64,000 nt of DNA, taken from the NCBI GenBank assembly GCA_003342895.1, contig PTFA01000092.1, positions 2,630,850 through 2,694,849 on the forward strand, read 5' to 3'. Under the pieces are notes generated by a model. That model ran no database searches. It was not told where the DNA came from and saw nothing but the letters and a program-made list of their open reading frames with translations. The first letter of the stretch is position 1, and each line of letters starts with the position of its first letter. Source of the DNA: Casuarius casuarius. Its lineage: Eukaryota > Chordata > Aves > Casuariiformes > Casuariidae. Positions 52,001 through 61,000 of this stretch are shown piece after piece. The translations under genes were made by a program, and so were the position numbers.

Positions 52001-55000
52001 TGCCGGCGCTACGGGTGAATAGGTGGAGACATCTCTGTTTTAGAGCAGTGCAATGAAAGAAGTCACAGGGTGCTTGTGTCTCCCCGAAACAAGCTGTAAA
52101 AGGAGATGGTTAATGCAGGAGGACAGGCTGTCCCAGGTGCAGGTGAGGCAGCCGAGTCTGGGGTCTCCTCGGGGCAGTGTTGGGCGACGTCTCGCTGAAG
52201 GCAGAGGAAAAAAACCAGCCCGGCTCCCAGGTCAGCCTGTGTCAGCCAGTAAAAAAAAAATAGCTCAAACATATCTCAAATTTTTGGTTATTCACATGGG
52301 ACATTTTAATGATGGTTAATGTTCAGATGCTGTTGCTCCATCACCTTCCAAAAAACAGGCCTATTTTCGAGAAACACCAACGTCTTTCTAAACCAAAACC
52401 CATGTGATTTGCACTGTAGATTTGGCAGGCTCGCTGTGGAGGTCGTGGATGATGCCAAAGCCTGGAAGACAAAGCGGTTTTTATCAGTCACGCTTCCTCG
52501 TCGCTGNGAGCTGGTGTCCCAGCTCCTGCCTTTTTGTCTGCTTAGTGCATTAACCTACTGAACTGCTGGGGAGCATTGAATGGGCTGTAAAAAAATCTCC
52601 AGGGCGTTTTCCTGGTCTGGCAATGACTCTAGATGAAAGTATTCCCTGTCTCTCCAGCGGATTAAGAAACGAATTAATCTAGTTCTGATGGAAGCAGCTG
52701 GTTCCCGCGGGGCTGAACGGGGGCCGCGGGTTGCACGTTCACTCGAGCCGTTGCGCTGCCTTCTCCTGCAGCTTGCTCCTGCGATTCCCGCGGCTCGGTG
52801 GACAACGACTGCAGCCCCACCGGGCAGTGCCGATGCCATGCAAATTTTGGGGGACACACCTGCAGCCAGTGCGCCCTGGGCTTCTACGGGTACCCCAGCT
52901 GCACGCGTGAGTAGCTGCCCCGGCGCTGGGTCTCGTGGGAGACAAGTGAATAACTGCTGCTCCCGGCTTTATGATGGTTTTCCTTTCCGTAATCCCCAGT
53001 TCAGTCCCTGTCACTAGCAGCAGGAGCAGGGCAGCGTCCCTGCGCCGGTGGGAGGTGAAACGCAGTCTGGCTTTGTGGCCTCCAGCCCACCAAGCTGTTA
53101 AGAAAGAGACCTGCAGCACACAACCTGGGGACCAGCGGTGGCCCAGGCCTCTCCGAACAAAGCGTATGCAGGTGATGGGTCGTGTTTTCCCGGAGAAGAG
53201 TCAAACCACATGTTCAGAGTACGCTTAGGTGCCCGGAGAGGAGGTGTGACTGCCGGAGCAGAGCAGCCCTGGCGTGTCCTCCCCGGCCCTCTCCCAGCCC
53301 CGGGCAGCGTGTCGCGGGAGGCAGCTTGTCCAGGGAGCCCAACGCCGTTTCCCTGCTCCTGCTCTCAGGCACCGGAGATCCCTGTGGCCTGGTGCTGCAG
53401 GCAGGCACGTGCACTCGTGTCCGCGGTGCAGAGCCGAACGCTGCTCTTAGATGTTTGGGTGTAAATGGCCTTTTGCAGGTGGTAGCCAACATTTTGAGGA
53501 TGCAATCATGCGTTCTCCTTTTCTGTAACCGCATAGCAGCTCCCTCTCACTGAAATACACTTAAATATATAGGTGTGATAAACACTTCTTAATAGGGTGG
53601 TTTTAGCTGAAAGCAAAGAATGAGTGCGTATGTTATTTTTAACCCATTTTTCTGGCTGCTGTGGCGATGGTGAAGGTCAGGCAGACAAAGGAGCTTATGG
53701 GTGTAAAGCCTTGAACGCAGAAGTCCTTGTGTCCCTGCAGCCGCAGGGTCGCTTTGGTGGCGGCTCGGGGAGCTGAGCAGAGCTCCAGATGTTTTCTTTG
53801 GAAAGTCTTAAACCGAGCAGAGGTTGTCCCGGGAGTTTGCACTGCAGGCGGGTTTTTCGGTGTCGGATGCTCGGCCGCAGCCCCCCGTCGCTGCGTGCAG
53901 GTCGTGCTCCAGCCGGGAGGAGCGGGCTCCGTAGCAGTTGCTCTCCCGTTTCGCAGCTTGCCAGTGCTCCAGGGAAGGCTCCCTCCACAGCACCTGCGAC
54001 CAGGACACCGGGCAGTGCAGCTGTCGGCCCAAGGTGACGGGACTGCGCTGCGACGCCTGCGTGCCGGGGGCCTACGGATTTCCGCACTGCGAAGGTAGCT
54101 GCCTCCTGCTTGGCCGGGGCTACGCGTTAGGACGAGCCGGGGTGAACGATCTCTTTCTAAACCTCCCCTTGTGCTTTTGCTTCCCAGTGGGCTCCTGTAA
54201 CCCGGCAGGGCTGGTGCCTGCAGACCCCTCGCTGGCCCCGGTGAGTATCGAATACACCTGCCAATCTCTGCAGCTCGCTTCTGCTCGTTCCTTAAGCACA
54301 ACACCGACAGCAGCCCTTACCCGCTCCAGAGGAGCAGATTTCACGTTCAGCCACGCTGTTGCAAGCTCTGCCGTTCTCACCTGCTCTCGTCTTTCCCTCC
54401 CTCCCCAGGGCTCCTGCGCGTGTCGGGCGTATGTCGAAGGCCCAGCGTGTGACAGATGCAAACCGCTGTACTGGAACCTGACTCCGGAGAACCCCTACGG
54501 CTGCATGAGTAAGGAAATGTTGTTCGTGTGGCCCCACATCTCCCCCGTGCTGTAAGGGGGCAAGACCCAAACCCAAGCCAGTGGGCACCGTCGCTGTTGG
54601 ATGGAAGTGATACCTTTCCTTCATGCTTCGCCGTGGTGACACGTCAGAGCTGAAATGGTCCGAGTATCCCGTACCTGGGGAGGGGACAGGCTGGAGTCTG
54701 GAGCTTTTTGCTTGGGATAGGATTGGCAGGGTTCATGCAATGAGTTGTGGCATTCTCAGCCCTCCCTTCAGACTTTGCACGCTTGGGTTTTCATGGAGAG
54801 ATGTGCAAAAAAGTCAAATGCCTTTGGTAGCTGTGTCTGCAGCAGTAACTGTCCAAAATGAAAGTCGAGCCCTTGGGCAGCGCTACTCTCAGTTTCTCTA
54901 ATCCCAGACAGAGGTCACAGCTGGTGTCCTCTGATGTGGTGGGTACTGTCCTGCATCAGGCTGCTCACACCTCCTCAGGGCTGCATTGATCTTCTGGCCA

Positions 55001-58000
55001 TCTTATTTTTCTTCTTCCCACCTCCAGGCTGCAAGTGTGATACCGAGGGCACCATCAGTGGAATTGCAGAGTGTCAGCAGGTGAGTTTGCTCCAGTCTGC
55101 ATGCAGGCACCTCCAGGCCTGTGCTGCACGGAGACTGTTTCAGCTCTGTCTCTCCTGGCAGCTGCTGTAGAGGCCTGTCCTGAGCACTCGGAGCTTGCAC
55201 CACAGTCTGGGCTTGCATGAGAACATAGGATTAAGACCTGTCATAAATTAGGCACCTAAATATTTTAGGGTCTGGCCCGGCGTCCCTGGATTTTTACTTG
55301 CATGCGTTGGGTAATTGCACTTATCTGGTATTTTTCTGGCCCACCCACGCACAGGAAGCAGCGCAGAGCATGAAACTCAAAATGCTTCTCCAGTGCCTCA
55401 GACTAGGACCCAAACAGCCAAGAAACAGCTCGGCTGTGACGAGCCATGGGGAGGGGACGAGCTCTGTAACTGACCCTCGTGTTTGCCGTTTCCTAGGGCA
55501 ATGGGCAGTGTTTCTGCAAACCAAACATCTGCGGGCAGCTCTGCTCGACGTGCAAAGATGGATACTTCAATATGGACAAAGCCAATTACTTCGGCTGCCA
55601 AGGTGAGCTGCCTTTGGGGTGCGTTAGGTCTGATGGAGCAGGGGGCCGTGAGAGCCAGTCCCCGGAGCAAGTGGCTGTGTGAACAGAACAGCTGGATGGC
55701 AGCCTTGGAGAGCAGGGGTGGGAGATGCCCTACCGCTTGCGTTTGACCATACCAAGGCACCGAGCAGGGGCAGCTCTTGGTAAGGACCTAAGACGCCCGA
55801 GTTCATCGTTTTGGCACCGGTGGGCACAGATCAGTCAGGCTGGGGGGGATGAAAGGTCGTGCAAGGTGCCTCCTTGGAGGCTGCCTGCTTCAGAACCTGG
55901 TGTGTTTAACCACTGGCCACGTCCTCCAGGTGGAAGCACTTGCTCTTGCTGGAAGCGGGCGGGCATGGACGCGTGGAGTTGGCTTCTCTCCTCCATGCCC
56001 TTGAGAAGAGGGGCCCGAGGAGCTTTGGCTGCTCTCGGCTGGGGAGGAGAGCAAGCCGGGCGCTGGAGGGCCCCGGCTCTCAGCCGGACCGTGAGGGTTT
56101 GCAGGCCCTGCTCCTCCCGGCGGCTGTCTGGAAATAGCTCGGCGCTGAGCTGGAGGAGAAGCCGATCCAAACGGGGCCGGGGCCAATATGAAAATGGATA
56201 CAATAGAACAAAAATAGCGCCCTGGCCCCTCCTCCGGCCGGGGCACGCCTTTGATTAGCGCTATCGGGAGCTCGTTAGCGTGGCCGGAATGTAAACGTGT
56301 GCTTCCTGTCCTCAGGCTGCCAGTGCGACGTCGGCGGCTCGGTGGGGCCGGCTTGCGAGGAGCGCACCGGAGCCTGTCCCTGCAGGCAGAGCACCCGCGG
56401 CCCCACGTGCACCCAGTAAGAGCCCGGAGCCGCCCGCGGGGCTCGCTCCGTGCGTGCCGTCGGGAGGTCCCCGCGTACCGGCCTGTCCCCTAGCAGGTGG
56501 CGGGTGTCCAGCCGATGGATGCTCCGTGTCCCGTTTCCTCTCCCCGGGGTCACTCTGTGCCAGGCGCCTCATCTCCCGGGCCACGACCTCATCAGCGTTG
56601 GTCCCGGAGGAGGTTTCCTCCTGCCCGTGGTGTCCCCAAGCACCCGTGAGCAGGTGGTCGGTCCGGCGTGCTCTCCCCAGGTGGGACACGCTGACATGCA
56701 GCCCACGAGGGTCACCGCTAATGTCAGAGAGCTACAGGGGCTGTTAGCTGGGAGATGAGAGCCCTCCTGTCCGGATAGCCCGGCAGGTAACGGCGCTTCC
56801 TCTCTTCCCCAGACCTGCAAGGGACCATTATTTTCCTGACCTTCACCACTTGAAATTCGAGCTGGAAGAAGGCACCACGCCGGCCGGNCGGGCTGTGCGC
56901 TTTGGCTACAACCCCCTGGAGTTTGAGAACTTCAGCTGGCGAGGATACGCACAGATGTCTCCCATCCAGGTACAGCTAACGTCTCCGTCCCAGCCTTGCT
57001 CCCCCGGGGAGGATATGGATGGCCAGAGGGCTGACGTGCTTTTGGCACTCGTCTTTCACCCCAAATGCTTCTCAAAGCCCGAAGTCACGCGATGGCCAAC
57101 GTAAACAGTGCAGTGTATATATAGCCTGTTTGTGCAGGGATTTCCTGTAGTGCTAGGGACAACATAGACTGATGAGAGGAAAGATCCTAAATTGGGAATT
57201 CCCTGACATCCTAATCCGGTTAGACAAAGGTGGTAGCTTGGTAATTACTTAGAGGGATGTCTATAAACACTGTCTCTGGGTTTGCTTGCAGCTTTTTCAT
57301 CTGACTCTGCTCTTTCCTGCAACTCTCTGCATAACCTTCCCTCCCTTCTCCAAAAATAAAGCAGCTTCTTCTTGGCTGCCATATTCAGCTTGAACCTCTT
57401 GTTACTGCTCTGCCCAGGCTCTGGCTGATAGATGGTTTGTCACAAAGGTGGTTTACGCTAAATTGGAGTTGTCTAAGCCCCAGAGGTGAAGTTACTTTAT
57501 CTACTTCCCCCTTGATGGATTCTTCTTCTGCATGGCCCCTACGAAAGCGTCGCTTGTCTGTCTGCGTGTGTTTGGGGAACGGGGTGTAGCTCAAGGATTT
57601 CCGACGTGATTTCTGTGGTCTTGTCCTGTATAAGGTGTTGCTTATTCTGATGCGTGTACTTTCTGTTTTCCTCACTTTTTTCATGCTTAGGTGAAATAAC
57701 AGTGGGGCCAGATGTGTTAGCTATTTCCCATTCAATTTGTAGGCACTGGGGAGACAACAGACTCCTGCAGGCTCGAGAAAAGCCCAGCCTTAAAGGTTAA
57801 GAATGAGCCTCAAGCCTATGGCCTTTGCTTTGCATCCAGTGTTGCCATTTGAAATAGGAGTAGGCCTCGACAGGAGGGCTAGCACGTGGCTTTCTGCTGG
57901 CAGGTCTCTTCCGTAGTTTGCTCTCTGCAAGGTCCTTCCAGTTTGCTCTGAGAAGATGGTGTGTAACCGGAGCTTTGAGGAACACAGTCCTCATTGGGAG

Positions 58001-61000
58001 TGTCCCTGGGCAAACCCTCGCTTAGACCTGTAGGCAGGAGGGTATTTAAGCAGGTGCTTAGATATCTTTGAAATTGGTAGGACTTAAGCATCTGCTTAAC
58101 TGATGTCTTCCGGCACAAGGACAGGCAGAGGGCTGAGGCACCTTTCAGCGGCCCCCTCCCTGCGCACACCAGGCGTTAGCCTTGCGGGCTCCCGGGGATG
58201 AGGCGTGGGCTCCGTTTGCAGCCTTCTCTGGAGGCATCTGGGCAGGAGACCTGTAAGCACAAGGGCCGGTGCTTCAGCATTCGGTACCTGCCGGTGGGTT
58301 ATGGCACAAAGCCCAAAGCAACATTATGCTGATAATAAGAGGAAGAACTGCTCAAAACCTTTGCTCCTGCGGGAGACGTGCCCCAGCACAGCCAACCCAC
58401 CCTGCCGCATGAGAGCATCTTCCAGATGTTGTCAGAGCCTTTCCATCCCCATCCCGCAGGCAGATCGCTCCCTCCGCGGCCAGCCCCGGTCCAGTTTCTG
58501 GACGGGATGGGATCGCGGTGCAGGAACGCCGCGCTGCCTTGTCCCCGGGCTGCGCGCTAGGGCCGGTCGCTTGTGTCCTCCTCGCGCTGTGGCATGTCGC
58601 TTTGGGAGCAGTGTGCCGAGCGGCTGCGCTTGGGCTGGCGGCTGGCAGCGGTGGAGGTAATTGAAGGTGTGCTCTGCTTCTCTCCCCTTTCTCTCTCCCA
58701 CCAGCCCAAGGTAGTGGTGACTCTCAATGTGACCTCCCCCGACCTCTTCCGCGTCGTCTTCCGCTACGTCAGCCGGGGGCCCGCCAGTGTGCAAGGGAGG
58801 GTCTCGGTCCTTGAGGAAGGAAAGTTTAATGTGTGTGGCAACTGTAAGTGCATTTTTCACTTCTAGACTAACTCAGCCCATCCCACTCTGCAAGGCTGCG
58901 CCTCTGGCCCTTCTCCTGCCCCCAGGTGTGCCGGTCCCAGGCGACCGGCCGGCGCGGCGCCCCGCGATGCCCGGGGAGGGGGAAGAGAGGCAGGCAGGCA
59001 GGCAGGCAGGTAGGCAGGCGGCTAAGGCTGTCCCACGGAGCGGGCGAGCGGCCGGGAGCTGGCCCCCAGTGACGTGTGCCCGATGTGCTCTTTTGCTTTT
59101 TGCAGAATAAAGTCAGAGTCACTGTAGACGTGGAGGAGGCAGAGCTCTATCTGTTCCATGTCATCCTGAGGTATATTAATTCAGGAGGGGCCACTGTGTA
59201 TGGCAAAATTACAGCTTATCAGCCACGAAGGAGAGGTAAGGATCGCAGAGCGCTCTGCTCCCCTGCACCATCGCCACCTCCTTCCCATCCCAGGCAACCT
59301 CCTGCATCATCTTTTCCAGAAGACGCTTCCATATGGCTTTATCCCATAAGTCCTGCCTTTCCAACTCAGAGGCTGATTTAAGCCTGCAGCCCCCTCATTT
59401 AACAAAGCAGCAGCATGGTGGTCCCCTGTCCCGGGGCCGTGCAGGGTGAGGACTGGCACCAGCTAGGCTGTTGTTGGATGAGGCTGCTATACATTTAGAT
59501 ACAGCTTTCCCNGCAAGGGGCAGAGGAGCGTTACCCTGGTGCCCCAGGCAGAACTGAGCTGAGTTTCCACAAAATCAGGATGGGCCAAGTGCTGGGAACT
59601 GGATCCAGACTTTGGCAACCGAACCAGGTTTTATTTCGCAGGTCCCCACCCACGGCAGGGCTGCCCTTGCCTTGTGCTTCTCCCAAACCAGGCTGCTGGT
59701 TGCACAAGGGTACCGAGTTTGGAAGTGGCATGGATTGTACACGTTATGCCGGCATTGCACTCTGGTGGTTAGTCGCTATCACAACATGAGCTGCTGAAGA
59801 AGAAGAGCCAGAAAAGACGACTGAAGAAGCCTTGAGACCTCTTCATCCAATATACTGGCAATCAGTATGAGCAAGATCACGTGGGGCCAGAGCTGAGGCT
59901 GCACAAGAGCACTGGTGCACGGCTGTCTGATTGATTTTACCACTCTGATGACTCTGCAGACACACTGTCCTGCTGAGGTTCTCCCTCCAGACCGCGTGTG
60001 CACAGAGCAAGTTGACACAGGCTACCTAATTTATCAGTGTGTGTACTTCTCTCCCTTGTCTTGAGTTAACATAGAAGATGTTTTGACTTGCGAACAGCTG
60101 AAGATGATGTGCCAAGTTTGAAATGCCGAGATACTGTTTTTCCAATTTTTTTTTTGAGTGGAAGATCTGGTTATTTTCTGTGGCCAGTCATGTTATGCAG
60201 CAGAAAGACAAGAGACGTGTGAGCCACCCTCTTGCCTCAAGATCCCACCAAGGGTCTGGAAGGATTTAATCTGCCCTATCCAGTGGCAGAGCTCGTTTGC
60301 TTTGTAAAGTGCTTCCCTCCTTGTTCAGAAACAACATTTGATTTTCTAGAGCTGAAGGCAAACTGCCAACTGATGGACCAGCAAATGAGTCCGGGAGGGC
60401 AGCTGCTTTGCTAGGCCAGATTGGCTCCAGAAATGCAGGGTCACCTTCTACGTGGGTGGAATGGGCTTCGGATGGTGAAGGACAAGTGGTGTGGAAAGAA
60501 ACTAGCACACCAAGTTCAACCATTTAATCTCTCCCTGCCTGAAAAAGAGAAGTCAGAAGATCTGGCCTGTGAAAAGGGAAGCCTTCTCTGAGTGGGTGAT
60601 TTGCAGACCAGCTTCTCCCACCCCACCTCCACAAGCCATTTCAACTTGAGACGTCTATCCTCTCCCAGGGATGTCAAACTTCAGCTCTTTGAGACATCTA
60701 CCCCTTGTTGCCTGTGCAGGGAAATGCTCTTCATCCTTTGCATCCTCACCTTCTCCGCTTTCTCTCTGAGAAAGTGAGGGCTTGGCCTCAGCTAATGCTG
60801 GTCACGTAACAGAGATAGCACACATGGGAAGTGGTGACCAGTCCCAGGAGTAACACAAGCCCTTGCTGTAGCTTCTCTCCTTCTGTGTTGTGCCTTGATG
60901 TCCGTGCACCACACCAGGACAGTCAGCAGCTGAGCGTGCGAAGTTCCCCACTGCCTTCTCCATCTCATCCGCTCCCCAGGCAGCTGCGTTCTTGGTGAAT

